The position numbers and the translations under genes are program-made. A stretch of DNA of 64,000 bases from Phallus indusiatus. Its lineage: Eukaryota; Basidiomycota; Agaricomycetes; Phallales; Phallaceae. The notes below the pieces were generated by a model. The model was not told where the DNA came from. It did no database searches and saw nothing but the letters and a program-made list of their open reading frames with translations. The stretch covers positions 3,334,107-3,398,106 of the forward strand of contig JAQFWX010000004.1 of NCBI GenBank assembly GCA_027605045.1, in the 5' to 3' direction. Each line of letters starts with the position of its first letter. Position 1 is the stretch's first letter. Below are positions 34,660 to 47,619 of the stretch, in pieces.

Positions 34660-37600
34660 GACTGTGATTTTGGAAGGATAGTCTTGTAAAAAAGTATTGA
34701 GGAGGATTGGAATAGCTAGAGCAGGCCTTCAAAACATTGCGTAGTTTATATGATGTGTATATATATACGATGGTGGATGATTCTGGGGAAAGAGGGGTAA
34801 ATCGCAGGTACTATACCACACTTTCGCATCGCTGGTTCGGGATCTGTAATAGGGTTCTTGGATTGAATGTGTGTGATGTGAGATGTTAACCAATAAAGGA
34901 AAATTTGAGATAATGTTAACGAAAAATATTTTGGCTAAAAAGCCGGTGCGAGGGGCGAAGCAGTTGTGTGACTGTTAGTAACGCAGTTACACACACCCCC
35001 TTCTTGCTTATTCCAATTGCCAAATGCCATGCGTGATTTTACGCACGCTTTTCGAAGAATTCTTTGCAATCTATCAACGGACCCTTTTTTGACTTGAGAC
35101 AATCGTCAGGCCAAACTCTCACTATCACGGAATCCTCAGTATCAATATCGAGAAAGTGAAGCTTCATTCTCATGTCCGTAAGCTGTACAATGATGGTCCG
35201 CAAAAGGATACTGAAGACCGACTTGTTCTCATCCCCAAGGTGTTGATTTCTAACCGAGCACCAAGTTTGTCTTCCTGCTGAGTCTTAGCCCGAAATCAAT
35301 TGGCACTTTACAGATTCCGATTTTAAAGGTGTTGACAGATAAAAATATGGTCAATGTGGCATTTCAACCAAGTGTCAATCCACTTTAGGCGTTTTTTGAT
35401 CACCGGCAACTCACCTAATGTGCAGCCATGACCAAGCGTTGCTTACGAGGCAGGATACGTTACTTGAATTGGTTTGGGAAATGGCAGATTATAGCCTAAG
35501 TTCAAGAGCTGATCATCAGCACCGCCAAGTTCACAAGTGACGCTAAACCAGATTCACCAATTGCACCGATAGCCAAGTTTTGTTTCTGGATCCTATCAAG
35601 CAGTGACTAACATGTGTCCAAAGAGGGAGAATCGCAAATACAGGCGCACGAGTCTCGAGAAAATGAACGAAACTACCGAGGCACATTAGGGTTTATGATG
35701 ATTATGATGGAAGGTCAGTCTATGCGCCGAAGCCTCTTTGAAATGGATAAACTAAAAGTCCATAATGTCGTAATGCATATTCATTCCTAACGCCTCCTAG
35801 AGACTACATATATTATCTTTTGCGTCGGCTCAACCTTTCACCTGCATATCTTCACATATATTCCCAAACTTTACCCATGCCGCAGTTCCTCTTTTGTTAA
35901 TTCAGTTCTAATTGATCATTATGACGTGGCCAATTGAAGGGTTGAAACGTTGACCCCTGATCCTCTCCTATTACCCCAAATCGACGTTACACTCAGGGCA
36001 TGCTTATTTATGTACCGTAAGCCAATGTACTACTCAGTACATAGCCTGGTAAACATATCAGCTCAACCCTCTTTTTAAAATTAATTGAACTGCCCATGAC
36101 CGATGTAGATCTTACTTTATACTCAGCGTGATTTATTTTTATCTCATGACAATCAGCAGATTTATTTCCATACGGCACATTTGTTGACCCTGTTTTAATT
36201 TATTAATCTTTCTTCTATGTATGAAGGTTTTGGGGGTAAGCTTAGCTTTTTACTTGCATTGAAAAGTTCGGAATACCAGGAGCGGGGCGCCGGTCGGCGG
36301 TCACCCCGCGCAAAATCAATATAACACATGCATGCCTTATGTGCTTCGCGCCTCGACCTTTTTCCTTTCATCAAAGCCAGTTGGTAAAATGGGACTGTCA
36401 TAACAAATGAAATGTATTAGGAATTTTTGAAAAAAAAATGGGGCAACAGAAAACCCCGAGTGTCGCGATAGTGGACACTTGCCAACACTGAAGCACTAGG
36501 CGTTGTTACAATAAACCTTAATTAAACGGTATTCTCCTCTCAAAATTCACAAATGCCGGTTCTAGCCATTAACATTTACCGTACCATAGAATAATTGTAT
36601 GTGCGGGAACATCGTGATCTTGCTGCAAGAATACATGCCAATTCTGGCAATTGTATTAACCAATCTGACCGATGCAGCTCGAACCCCCTTGAATCCTCAA
36701 TAAAGCCTTGTGATGGACACTTCTGTAAATCGAGAAATACGGGAAATTAATTGGCAGAATGAAGGTAAAAAGCCAACTACATACTCCGATTGCCAGAAAC
36801 GAGGACATATTGTTCAAGAGATATTTCTTGGACTTCCAATTCTAAGGCCGCTGAACTTTGAAGCTAATTTTCGCCGAACCTCAAAATCCAAAGTGGATCC
36901 CTACGTTACCAACGAACGCCTGGTCTGTCGCTGAGATTTGTCAATACACACTTTTACAATCAATTTAAAAATTCCGTGAAAAAGCGGTCCAAGAAGGGAG
37001 GTGATAGAGAGAGATCAGCCTAAATAGAAGATTTCTTCATCAGTTGATTGGTTGTTCAAAGATCTCGATCTATGGATCGTCAAAAGCCGCCCAACCTTCA
37101 AAGAGTCGGAACCTACGCTCTTCCGAAAAAAAAAATCATAATCCTTAGAAGGTCGGTTGGATTTAGACTACCAATCACCTGGCTTGGTTAATTCTGACTT
37201 CAATTTCAGAGAAGACTGTGCAAGCTCGGCGATATGTAGGGTTACCAATGTATCACCCCCAAACTTAAAGGAAAGACGAACCAAATCTGAAATATCGTTG
37301 AAATGTTCAAAGTTCGGGAGGTCGAAGATAGATTGCCTCGTTCACGTGAATATACACAGGTGTATTTCTTGACTACAAAAGAGCTGGAGCGAATGGTGAG
37401 CCGCGGTGCCTTGTCGGTCAACAAACGACCAATCCTAATTCATTGACAGTTTTGTGCCCGGGTAACTTTCCGACTGAACTAATACATACTTCCGGTACGG
37501 CAGTCTAAGCTTCCTTTGGGCGACCATTTTGGCAATTGGACAAGGCTGATTGAGGAATGTGAGAGTCATTTGAGCACCGATTGGCGTCATTGAGGCTACA

Positions 37601-40317
37601 ATACAGAGTGGCTAGTACCCGATGGAACATCTCGATAATAGACGTACAAAAGATATGGAATACAAAAAACGTTTTCGAGAACCAAAAATGCGGCGGATAC
37701 AAATGGTTTCAATGGCATTGGAGCGACAGCCTTCGGGGAAACTATAAGTGAGCCACTTTTTGTTGATACAGTATTTATTGGAAAAAACGTTCACCCTTCG
37801 TCGCCATAGCTTATAACTCGCCACAAATAAGTCTACCATCGAAACTAAAACATAACTCGCACTACAGATTAGATGGCCGGTTCGGTTTCAATATCCGAAC
37901 GGTTCCTCACATTTTGAAAGCCACAAAGAATTAGGAACCTCGGTCCGGACTTCGGCTGACCAAGTGTCACCCAATGTGGTATGAATTATCTCCAGGTTGA
38001 TGAAATGATGACCTGGCCTGATGAGTGTACATTCTTCTTGTCGACCTTGTCAATCAAGCAAGTACCAAATTTTGACCATGTGATATGTGACAGTGTCACC
38101 ATGTCACAAACTGAAACGACATTCCAGCTTCATTTTGGCTTCATTGGTATATTCCGTATTTTGTTGGGACTTGAAAACCTCAAATTAACGCATTATACGA
38201 TTACTAACTCTTAAACACAGCCTTATGGGTATTTTCATTCTGTGTTCGCAGTTAAGGGCCACTCTCCGATTTACATTTGTCACGGTGACACTTAGAACTA
38301 TTGCTCCTCGTCTTGAACTCCTCGTCCCTTTGAAGCGCTAGTACGTTATCCTTGCAGTCCCTTTCTCTCTAAGGTATGCTAGCAATTCAGGCAGGGAGAT
38401 ATTGACGGCTGTATAATCGAGTCCTCCATAGAAAGATCGCACGCTTCGCAGTCATTAGACTCCTTACACATGATTTTATCATGTTGATTTAGGTCCAGGT
38501 CCTGACGAGGTTTACTTCAGATACAATTTCGAAATTGCGTTGTCATCAGTTTTTGTGTGAATTCTTTCAAGCAGCGTGTTTTCTGCGGGAAGGATATTTA
38601 TGCACACCCCATATTCGACTCAATATTTATTCAAATTCTGGCTTTTCCAACAGCCCTACGAGCCTGGAACGATTATGCAACGCCGTTAGGTGAAGTTTCC
38701 GAGAAGCGAAGGATCTTAATCACAATCTTTTTGGCACCTTTAGACTTCTTCAGTCAATACCTACATAGGAAGCGAGAAGAGGTTCAAACTCGTTTGAAGA
38801 TCGTAATGAAAGAAAGCCAAAACCATGGCTGGATACCACGTTTGGAAAAGCGTAATAAATGACTTTTTCCTTCCAAGTCTTTCCCGGGTTGCCACTGTCG
38901 TCCGCAGATACCAAGGACGGGAGCGCTGGAGTTTTTTTTTTCATAACGATAAGGTACATGTGAGAAGTTGCGCCACCAGCCTCAATTCGACGAGACATTT
39001 TTTTTTGGCTCCTCCACGTGTCTCGCTTGCCGCCCTGATCTCCTTTGGCGTTCAAGCCGTTCATTGAACCTTTCGTTCGTTCCGCATTCGTTTCAGAGTT
39101 CCCAGCTTGGCACATGGAGTAGAATAAACAGTCTCTTTGTTGCGAAACAAACTTGTTGGCTTAATTTGGCTCCGTCTAATAGGCCCATGCACATTTTGGT
39201 GCTTCAAGCTGAGTCCATCAGTTATCTATCTATCTGTTGACGGTAACCACGTTCAACAGCATTTGATGCACAAGAACACAAGAAGTTAGGGCTTCAAATT
39301 AAAAGCTATAGCAGCGTGTAGAAACGTTGCACCTGAAGAACCTTCTTAGGCGCATCTTGAGGAACCAGAGGATTCAGGCTTTCGGGCGCGGCCGTGACGA
39401 CCTACGGTGATCAGTGTCCTATCAAACTTGGAAGGTTCAGGTGAAACAAAGTACATAGAACTCGGAAGGGGTCGTAAGGGGAGACGATCAAGTTTCAAGT
39501 TGGTTCTTGATCCCCCTTCAGTCGTATACGGAAACCAGTTCGAGAGTCTGCCGGCAAATGGAACCGCCCTTCTCTTGATTCGTTCTGCACTGGCACGTTT
39601 TTCGCCTAATCTAGCCGCTGTTCCACTTGCAACCTTGAAATCGACAAATGGACTGCACCGGGGAAGGCAGTGGTGGCTCCAGGTTACATCATACTCGGCA
39701 TCATTATTTTCGAAACCCAGAGTATATGTACATCTTTCCTATAATTAGTTTAGTTTCATAATTGAACGCCTTCCGAAACGTCGCACCTGGCAGTGGAGGT
39801 TCTGAGTTCTATGTGACGAGTAAAGTGAAAGACTTCGAGGTGAGCTATTTCTCGGGTTCTTCCGAATCATTCAAAGTTGCTAGGTTCTTACCAAGGTTCA
39901 AACGTTCAATTTTCTTGAATACAACGGTAACAATTTGAGTTCCAAGTGTCGCAGACACGTGTTCCCGCTCACGGGAGCTCGCTCCGGCCCCAATTCAAGA
40001 TTTGATTTCTGAGTATCAGGTCCTATTATTGAAAGCGAGGCGTCGGGCTCAGCCTCTTGATCTGATTCGGCTAACTACCCAAAAACTTTTTACGTACATG
40101 CATACCAGAAAAATTCGTTCCGAGAGACATTTAATCCAGATCATATAGCTTATATATATATAGGGTTGAAAAGAGTCATCAAATTTTCTGTCGCTCGTCG
40201 TCCTCTTATTTTCCGACCGTTCTCGTTATTCCAACACTCCTTGATTCTTTGGACACTCACTATTCGACGATCCTACTGTTCTTATAATAATTCCCCAATC
40301 TTCTTAGCTTCTTAGCC
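34660..40317. other. 5.7-kb gene-poor stretch
   Basis: It lies between the two DUF6593-like paralogues, which point away from each other. Many short frames (for example 38557-38862 and 39407-39748) lack family resemblance, splice-consistent neighbours or codon bias. I saw no terminal repeats, long direct repeats or RNA genes. The last 200 bp hold the promoter of the gene at 40318. Confidence 0.5.
40151..40162 (+). promoter_or_regulatory. TATA-like run upstream of DUF6593-like gene
   Basis: A (TA)6 run about 155-165 bp upstream of the ATG at 40318, followed by a C/T-rich segment. Compatible with a core promoter and a leader of about 130 nt. Inferred from position only. Confidence 0.35.
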
Positions 40318-41059
40318 ATGTCAATGGGACTACCTCTCTTTCTCGAAGACACCACTGGCTATAGCACGGGGCCCACCAACTTTTACGATATATACGACCG
40401 ACCGCCGTTCATTCACGTTGAAAATCGCGTTGATATGATAGAAAGAAAAACCCGAGTGGAAGTATTCGAACTAAATGTCCGACACGGGAGTCCTCTTAAA
40501 CGCGGTATTACACTGTCGATTCAGCCCGGCTTGGAAGGGTATATATCTTTTTCCAATGTTAATCACAAAAGTGGAAAGATTTTCAATCTCTCGGAATGGT
40601 TATATCCTGTTGAGCGGTCAAGGTTCGTGTTCAAACTAATACTTCGTGAAACAAGTTTGAAATTTATTTTTCTTTTAGAATGGCCACCAAAATGAGTAGA
40701 GAGTTTGTCGCAACGGATGGTGAACGATATCGATGGTTTTACCGGTCCAAGGGCCATGAGTGGACAGTAAATAAATTTATCATTCAAGTTAGGATGAGAA
40801 CTAATTCACAAAAGTGTGTATGCGTGGACACGGACGCTGTCGTAGCACACTATGACCTAAAAAGTGTCTATGAACCAAAGTATCGCACATCAGGAAATAC
40901 TTTGACCGTCACTGAGTCAAGTCAGGATCTTACTCTAGGTATGCCTTTAATTGGATTCAATAAATCTCCCAAAATTGATCCTTATCCGCCTCTTCATCAG
41001 AGTTTGTTGCTAGTTTGATTTTGATGCGACATTTCTTCTCGGTTGGGGCATTTTGCTGA
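40318..41059 (+). CDS. Small DUF6593-like protein, paralogue 2
   Basis: Four exons (40318-40622, 40679-40766, 40815-40938, 41001-41059) give 191 aa. The N terminus LPLFLEDTTGYSTGPTNFYD plus IYDRPPF matches paralogue 1. So do GHEWT (exon 2 end), VVAHYDLKSVYEPKYRTSG (exon 3) and EFVASLILMRHF (exon 4). Reading through the last intron would instead give a 198-aa product ending LLLV; splicing is preferred because it restores the conserved MRH helix and the same 59-nt final exon as the paralogue. It lacks the Ser-rich insert of paralogue 1. Function unknown. Confidence 0.82.
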
Positions 41060-42444
41060 ACTCTTATCTTATTTCACCAAACAAACCACAAGTATCTGTC
41101 GTCTCCATTGTAATTTCACTAATTTTGTACTGTCTTCGTTTGTGCTTGCTTGCTCGCGCCTTGTAATTTGTGTTTGTTCCGCCCATATTCTACGAAACTG
41201 TATAATGCTATGCTTGCTGGGCTTCATAATACTCAATATCATCCATCCATAATTAATATGTATGCTTTATTTTTGTGCCAAAACCTACTCCTTACCATTG
41301 TAATCAGGACCCGTTGCGTTATGTTTAGTAGCACTTCTACTCTCCGATTTGTCAGTGCTCCAGGCAAGCTTCAGGGACGGATATATACACATACCAGTAT
41401 GATTTGCCATAAACAAACAGCGTTGACGGTGACTGCGTACATAATTAAAAAAACCAGGGAAAAGAACGGTGCTTGGACCACAACCTCACCCTGGCGCTCC
41501 GCTTTCCCGCTTTTACAATAAAGAGTTGGAGTTGACTATCGGTTTCATTGATTGCACTTTCTAAATGAGAGAATTCCCGATTCCTATGCACATGTGCACA
41601 CACAAAGATCATGACATGGCTCCGGCGAGAGCTGTGTCCCTAGTTACCGTTGTCTTTCCGGCTCCGACAATCGACAATGGGAGCGTGTGACTCGCACGTC
41701 GTACGTGTTTTTCTTTTACCCCCCTTCCCCTCAGCTCCTTCAGTGACTCGGTCGGTCACTCGGTCACTCAGCTCAGTCACCTCACTGTGTCTAGTTTCCA
41801 CGACTACGAACGCCAACTGCAGCTGCAACTGCAACTGCGACGATCCCATCTCATCCCTTTTACTATATCGCTAGCCGCCACATTTTCTAAAACTGCATCA
41901 AAACCGGAGCTGGAAGCTTTCTCGTTCGGGACACAAGTCGAGATCTCATTCTGGGGTTACTTGATTCAACTCCTTGGGAAATCTTCATTAGCGACTATTC
42001 TTGTAATCAGCTCCTTATTCTTAGTGGACCAAAGGATTCAACTGTAAGTCTTGAGTGTTTGTACATTCGTTCTTCGATTCTTAGTGCATAGTTTTCAGTC
42101 TCCTGAAGGTGCAAGAACGCATTTGAAACAGGCTTGGAGCTCCACACCAGTTGAAACAAAACTTCAGGATAGCCCTTGCCAAGTTGGATTCTAAATTGAA
42201 ACCGTCGCCATTTCTTCCATCGCCTTTATCAAACTCTTATTTATCGTCACACAGTACACCACGAACCCGACGACGAACCTTATCATTATCTTTCTGTGCT
42301 CCCCTTTTCTCGTTGCTCCCGCCTTTCTGTTGTTGTCTCCGCTACCGTAATCCGAAGCCCAACGGCGACGAAAGAAATTCCCAAGGTTGTAAAGAGCGCA
42401 ACAAGGACGGCGACCTTGATACTGAAAGTAAAACCAACCTTACA
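41060..42444. other. Intergenic region and probable 5' leader of the SH3 gene
   Basis: Contains C/T-rich tracts (about 41705-41780 and 42225-42330) and a GCAACTGCAACTGC short repeat (about 41816-41840). These look like a pyrimidine-rich leader, possibly with a 5' UTR intron (GTAAGT at about 42043). A frame open from a TTG at 42151 runs in phase into the SH3 gene, but no ATG supports extending the protein there. Confidence 0.5.
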
Positions 42445-44432
42445 ATGACAACCACGTTCTCACCTACTTCACCTACTTCTTCCTCGCCGCCTTTGTCCCC
42501 AGACCTTTCAAAAGGTTCGTCTTCTTACAATCAATCCTCTTAGCACAATGCTAAACAATCCACAATAAATTCCTTGGTTTTTACCCTCTTCACTCTCCTT
42601 TAGACGATTCTCAGCCATTTCACATTACCGTAGACAGATCATCGGCCATAACCCACCCGTTTCCGAGTCCAGGAAGCGGATTCATCCCACCACCCAAACC
42701 TGGCGTACTTGAATTTACTCTACCTCAAACAAAACGATCAAAAAAGAACAACTCGTCGTCATCACCATCATCAACCTCAGCTCCGGGCTCCGGGACAAAC
42801 ACTCCGAACAATGTCAGCACTTCTAGCATCGCTCAAAGCAATCGTAACTCGGCCATGATGGACGTAGATTTGGCACCGTTATCGAAGTTATCGAATGGCA
42901 CTGCGGTGCCGTCGGATTATTACAAATCGAGTGGCAACGAGAGTGCCCCCGCCGCTTCTGAAATTCGACCTGCCTCCGAGTCCTCCCCTTCTTCTCAGCC
43001 ACAGCCATATTCTCAGCCAAACTCAGCTTTACCGTCGTCTAGTTCATCTGCACTCATTGACACCATCCCCACAGCAAGTAACGCAGTTTCCGCGAAGGCT
43101 TCTTCGCTATCTTTAGGCTCGGGCCGAGCTACCCCTACACCTTCTAACGTTGCAGGTGCTACGTCCATTGCACGCACTTCTTCCACTTCCTCAGCCTCAT
43201 CCAAGGCTGCGCTCTCTTCGTCTCGTCCTGCCCCGCCTTCTCCCACGCCCTCTCGAACACCTTCGCAGTCACGGAGCGGATCACGCAGACAGTCGAGGCT
43301 CTCCTCTACTTCTGGTACCGGTAACGGTGCTAATCCGAGCAATAGCCCTATGACTACTGCTGCAACAAACGGGACAACGACGCCTTCCAAGAGACTGTCT
43401 ACCCTGTCGAACCTTTCCGTCGGTTCGAATCCGAATCAAAATAAAAGGTTGTCGACATTGTCCAATATCTCTACTCTTCCGACCGTTCCACAATCTCAGG
43501 TGGCTCCTTCAGCTATAACGCCAACTACCTCAACGCCTGCGCTTCCCAGCACTTCCGTCCCACAAGGTCAAATCCTCATCCGCGATTTTGCCTTTCCCAT
43601 AGCAGATAAGCGGCATACCGGTGAAGGTGCTGACGCCCCCAAGGTCATCAAAAAAATGCAGAAAAAGTATGGACCGCCTGGGATACGCAAACCTGAAAGG
43701 GGTCGCGATTCTACCTCAGCATCCGCCTCTTCTTCGTGCGCGAGCAGTGAAAGTGGGAGCAGACGTGGGTCGGGGTTTGGGTTCGGTTGGGGCACAAATG
43801 CAGGAGGCTGGTGGTCCGGGATGTGGTCGGGGTTTGGAAGCGGAAACAACAGAAGTGGAAGCGGATCTAGAGGCAGTAGAGTTGGAGGCGCAGGCGTAGC
43901 TGGCCGAGAGGACGAAGACCCATTCACGCCCACTTTGAACGATCTATCCAGGAATTTTAATACGTCGTCGTCTTCTCCAGGTGCATCTCAACCTACGTCA
44001 CCTGCTGTGGGTCCTCAGACCATGGGTTCCTATGGAGATGAAGAGCGTTATGACGATGATGAGGACGACGACAGCAGAGGGGCTGAGACGCCACTCTTAC
44101 CGGGTTTATATAAAGCACTATTTGACTTTATACCGGAGGGAACTGCGGAGATGGGACTGCGAGAAGGCGACATCGTCCGTGTTGCTGGAGAAAGCGGAGG
44201 CGTTGGGTGGGCTGTTGTCATGCGTGGTACCATTCGATTGACAGAGGACGGGGAGGAAATCGTGGATTATATTGATGACAATGGCAACAATTCCAAGTTC
44301 ACTAACGTGTCAACTGAACCTGGGGCGCGCACGGAAAATATGTGGGCTCTTGTTCCCGAGAGCTACCTGGAAGTTTGGAGGCTCGATAGGACTGACGATG
44401 ACGACGGACAGCTCGGAGACGACGAACAATGA
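42445..44432 (+). CDS. Serine-rich protein with C-terminal SH3-like domain
   Basis: Two exons (42445-42514 and 42604-44432) give 632 aa. About 520 residues are Ser/Pro/Thr/Asn-rich and presumably disordered, with a duplicated KRLSTLSN motif (about residue 295 and again about 16 residues later) that could be phosphorylation sites, a Gly/Ser-rich patch and an acidic DDDEDDD run. The C terminus (about 524-614) is an SH3 fold: LYKALFDFIPEG (ALYDF box), LREGDIVRVAGE, GWAVV and WALVPESYLEVW. Between the central strands and the ALVPESYLE strand is an unusual insert of about 35 residues containing EEIVDYIDDN. SH3 proteins of this build recruit Pro-rich partners at the cortex or in endocytosis; partner and site are unknown here. 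The start is the first ATG downstream of the C/T-rich leader. Confidence 0.85.
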
Positions 44433-45278
44433 AAAGACCTCGGAAGATAAAACAGCGCAGACCTGTGGTTCATTTAAGCATGATGATAAACAGGCTCTCG
44501 AACGGCGCTCTTGTTTTGCAGTCTCTGTCAGACCTACTGGCTCGCTCTGACCTGCTTTGATACCATCTTTCTTCGTTGTCACACCGACGTTCGTTTTTAT
44601 CTCTCTTCTTCTTCGCGGTTCTCTTGAATTTTGTATCATTCACTCATTTTCCAAAATTCTCTACGATGCTGCTTGAAGTACGGGTACTCCTTCCAGCCCT
44701 ACCTCGTCGACACTGGTCTACTTTCTCTCCCGTACTTCGTCTATTGTCTCTACCATCTACTGAGGCTGATTCGTACAGTGTCGGATCGCTATCTCGTTGC
44801 CGCCGACAATGTGCTTGTTCATTTGTTTTCTTTTTCTTTGCTTTTTCAAACTTGTCGTATCATCACGTGTAAAGTGTAACACATACGGCGTATATACACT
44901 GTGGAAGTAGTTCTTCGTTATTATTTTTTCCTCCCTCCGTTGACAATCTTGTTCACTTCAGCTGCTGTGTTTTATTTCTATCTTGTTTTTCTTTGTCATT
45001 GACGGTTAATTTTTTCTTTATATTTGTTATTTCTACTTGACAAAATACTGTATCTACATTCGTTATGGATATTAATGAGTTTTATTTACTTTTCAACGTC
45101 GTATTAGTTGAGGCCGTCCATCATGAGCAAGAAGTGCTTCATTGCTGCGAGGCTTATAACAGACATCGGGCTTTATATATCACCCCGTAATCGCCACCAC
45201 GCGTTTTGTGTTTTTACCATCATTACACCTAAAGCTTAAACATCGACGTCGTCGACCCTCACACTCGACACCATTGAA
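44433..45278. other. Intergenic region
   Basis: 3' flank of the SH3 gene and promoter of the HNH-like gene. T-rich, with no supported gene or repeat. Confidence 0.5.
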
Positions 45279-46499
45279 ATGTCCCTTGACGATTCATCTA
45301 ATACACCACCCCGCCGCAACGGCGAGACCCAATACTATCTGTCGGATGAGAATGATGACGCTTCCTCTCATTTATCTCGGAACTATCGACACCATCGTCA
45401 TAATGGCTACGGTGATGACGACGAAGAATATGATCATGGTTTTTATTGTGACCGCCACGCAGATAATGATGCTGACGAGGATAATGTATCACTCATAAGT
45501 ACGCCGACAAAAAGGCGTGTCGAAAAGCTTGATCCCAATAATGGACGATGTCTCGTTGAGAATGGCGTTGCGTATGACGGCGTGTTGTATTGCTGTTGTT
45601 TCCCAATATATGCTCCGGAATCGGATCCAGATTTAGTATGTTTATTGTGAAGATCTAATATTTTGCTGACTCCTGTTTGTCACCACCAAGCTGGACAGTG
45701 TTGAGTGGTTCTGGAACATCCCATATTGGACGCTGAATCTTCGGACTAGTCGAAACATTTTTCGAGGTGGGTTTTTCACGATTAAACAACTCAAAAATCA
45801 ATTGACGCGATTCTGCATGCCAAAAAATAGCTGGTGAAGCCATCGCACAAATGTACCAGAGGCATTTTTGGCTGCTTCTCCCGGACGAAGGCATTATCAA
45901 TCAATATCATAATGCCTTGACCGAGATAAATGGAGGTTGGGTTGCTCGTCGTGAAACATTTCCGGATTTACCTGTTCGTTTTGAACTTTTTGGATTGTGG
46001 GGTGAATCCGGCGCTGATAGATGAATTTCAGGATCGCGATGACTACGAGTACCGCTTCGTCCCCATTTCCGACAAAATGCGAAAGATAGCTATAATCCGG
46101 CAAACAAGACATGCTCTTCCCTCCTCCGATCCTCCTATATCACAAAGTGTCTTTGTTGTCTTTGTTTATCCGTTTTCTGGGCTGCCCATATTGAAGAGTC
46201 ATGTACACCCAAAATACGTTTTGCTCGAAGCTGGACGAAAGTTGACAAAACGCGTAACGCAAAACAAGTTGACGCGACTTGTGGGGGAGTATCCTCTACT
46301 CGAGAAAGTGATACATATTTATGGTGCGTGAACTGCCAAACGCCCCGATGATGCTATGGAGGACAAGAATTACGACGTACCTGAAGACCAAGGAGATGAC
46401 AGTTGCGGTGGCAGTGAGAAAGAGATGGCCGTTGCTCTCGATATAATTGACGAGAACGGGAAATGCGAAACTCACTGTAATGTGAAGGACATTCTATGA
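45279..46499 (+). CDS. HNH-family protein lacking the catalytic histidine pair (degenerate)
   Basis: Exons 45279-45635, 45691-45766, 45831-45950 and 46021 onward. The layout follows the common Agaricomycete HNH (HNH_2-like) proteins: LDPNNGRCLVENG, then the site where CH..P is expected, LDSVEWFWNIPYWTLNLRTS, RNIF, HFWLLLPDEGII, YEYRFVPIS, SHVHPKYVLLEAGRKL. The usual CH of the nuclease motif reads CCC (VLYCCCFP), and the H-x-FD step is missing, so nuclease activity is doubtful. Exon 3 is spliced at GTC/GTGAAA to regain the YEYRF frame. The C terminus is uncertain: I use GTGCGT...GAAG (46325-46387), ending at TGA 46497. A further in-phase candidate segment (46496-46696, with KRRRSSELDDSDNSD) may be a final exon. 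Confidence 0.65.
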
Positions 46500-47028
46500 A
46501 AGACATAAATGCTACAATTGTCGATGATGGAACAACGACGGACGTAGGTATGAACATCGTCAAACATGAAGTTTGGAATAAGCGTAGACGTTCTTCCGAA
46601 TTAGATGACTCGGACAACTCGGACCAAGTCCAGAAAAAGTGGAAACACTCTGATGTCAGGAGCTCTCTGGCTTTACCCCACGACCCAAACAATTAGAATG
46701 GTATTGTGTTAGTGGTTGTCGTCATTTGCTGCTTCTACGTCCACCAATGTTTTTTTTTTCGTTTTCTTACCGGACTGTGTACATACTTGACGCTAATTAA
46801 AAGTGTGTATTAATCAAAGTATTTATTGTCTTATAATTAATTGGAGAATGGAGGTAAGTAGCTATAATGTGTCTATCGTAAAATGTAATGATTGCTGAAA
46901 CGTCGTAAATTGTGAAAAGGGAGATGGTGTTATAATTCGTAAACCGGAAGCGCACGCTCTCGAGATACCTCAATTAGCCACGACATTTATAGTTCCACTT
47001 TGAAGCATGTTAGTATGACGGGGAGGTA
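46500..47028. other. Convergent intergenic region
   Basis: 3' flanks of the HNH-like gene and of the secreted protein on the opposite strand. 46496-46696 may be coding (a charged KRRRSS tail) as noted for the HNH-like gene. The rest is A/T-rich. Confidence 0.4.
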
Positions 47029-47619
47029 CTAATACCCAGTGATAGTTGTAAGCATACCTGCAGTGACAGGGTGAGAATTCTCTAAATTGAACTCGACGAG
47101 GGTAGACTCCATTTCTGATAGATAGTCCTGTACAGAGAGATAAAGAGGAAGAGATGAGGAACTTGAGAATAGCGCAGCCCAGAAAGAGAACTTTACCAGA
47201 GCTTGCTCTAATGCATTATTAAACCGCAAAAGTTCATCGTCCATCGGTGGTTGTGTAGGGTCGACTTCTAGTTCAATTTCGGAATCAAACAATTCATCAA
47301 AACCAGCCTCTTGCTTTCCGTCAATGTCGCTGTCAAATTTGGCATGCGTAGCTGGGACGGGTTCCGCGACTTCTTCTTTAAAGCTATAGCTCGGGTCCAT
47401 GTCCCGACGATGGCGATCCCCCAAAGAGACATCCAGGAACGCGGCTTCTGAGGATATAGGGGAGACATGGACGTTGTGGAGGCCGTTCGAGTTACCTGTG
47501 TTAGTTTTGTGGATGTTATGACTGGAAAAAGGCGCGTTTCGAGGTAGAGGAAGGGCTTGGATGACATTCAGGAAGCTTATGATAAGGGTGAAAATCGTGA
47601 CAACATCCGGAGTGAACAT
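47029..47619 (-). CDS. Small secreted acidic protein of unknown function
   Basis: A clear signal peptide (VVTIFTLIISFLNVIQALPL) starts a protein of 173 aa if the 69-nt intron 47128-47196 is removed (exons 47197-47619 and 47029-47127), or 196 aa if it is retained; the frame is open either way. The mature part has a dibasic RHRRDMD site (about residue 72), then many Asp/Glu residues (DELFDSEIELEVD). The splice is preferred because the retained segment is an out-of-character Ser/Leu/Phe run (FSSSSSLPLYL). A further splice at GCAG/GTATGC near the end is possible, so the last nine residues are tentative. No family recognised. It lies about 660 bp from another secreted-protein gene in the same orientation. 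Confidence 0.65.
   Translation of the reverse strand: MFTPDVVTIFTLIISFLNVIQALPLPRNAPFSSHNIHKTNTGNSNGLHNVHVSPISSEAAFLDVSLGDRHRRDMDPSYSFKEEVAEPVPATHAKFDSDIDGKQEAGFDELFDSEIELEVDPTQPPMDDELLRFNNALEQALVKFSFWAALFSSSSSLPLYLSVQDYLSEMESTLVEFNLENSHPVTAGMLTTITGY

Noticed and set aside
38557..39748. Frames of 101 and 113 aa in the gene-poor stretch
   Set aside because: No recognisable motif and no in-phase exons on either side.
42151..42543. Upstream extension of the SH3 protein by about 100 residues
   Set aside because: The frame opens at a TTG, not an ATG, and the segment is C/T-rich leader-like. The ATG at 42445 is the first good start.
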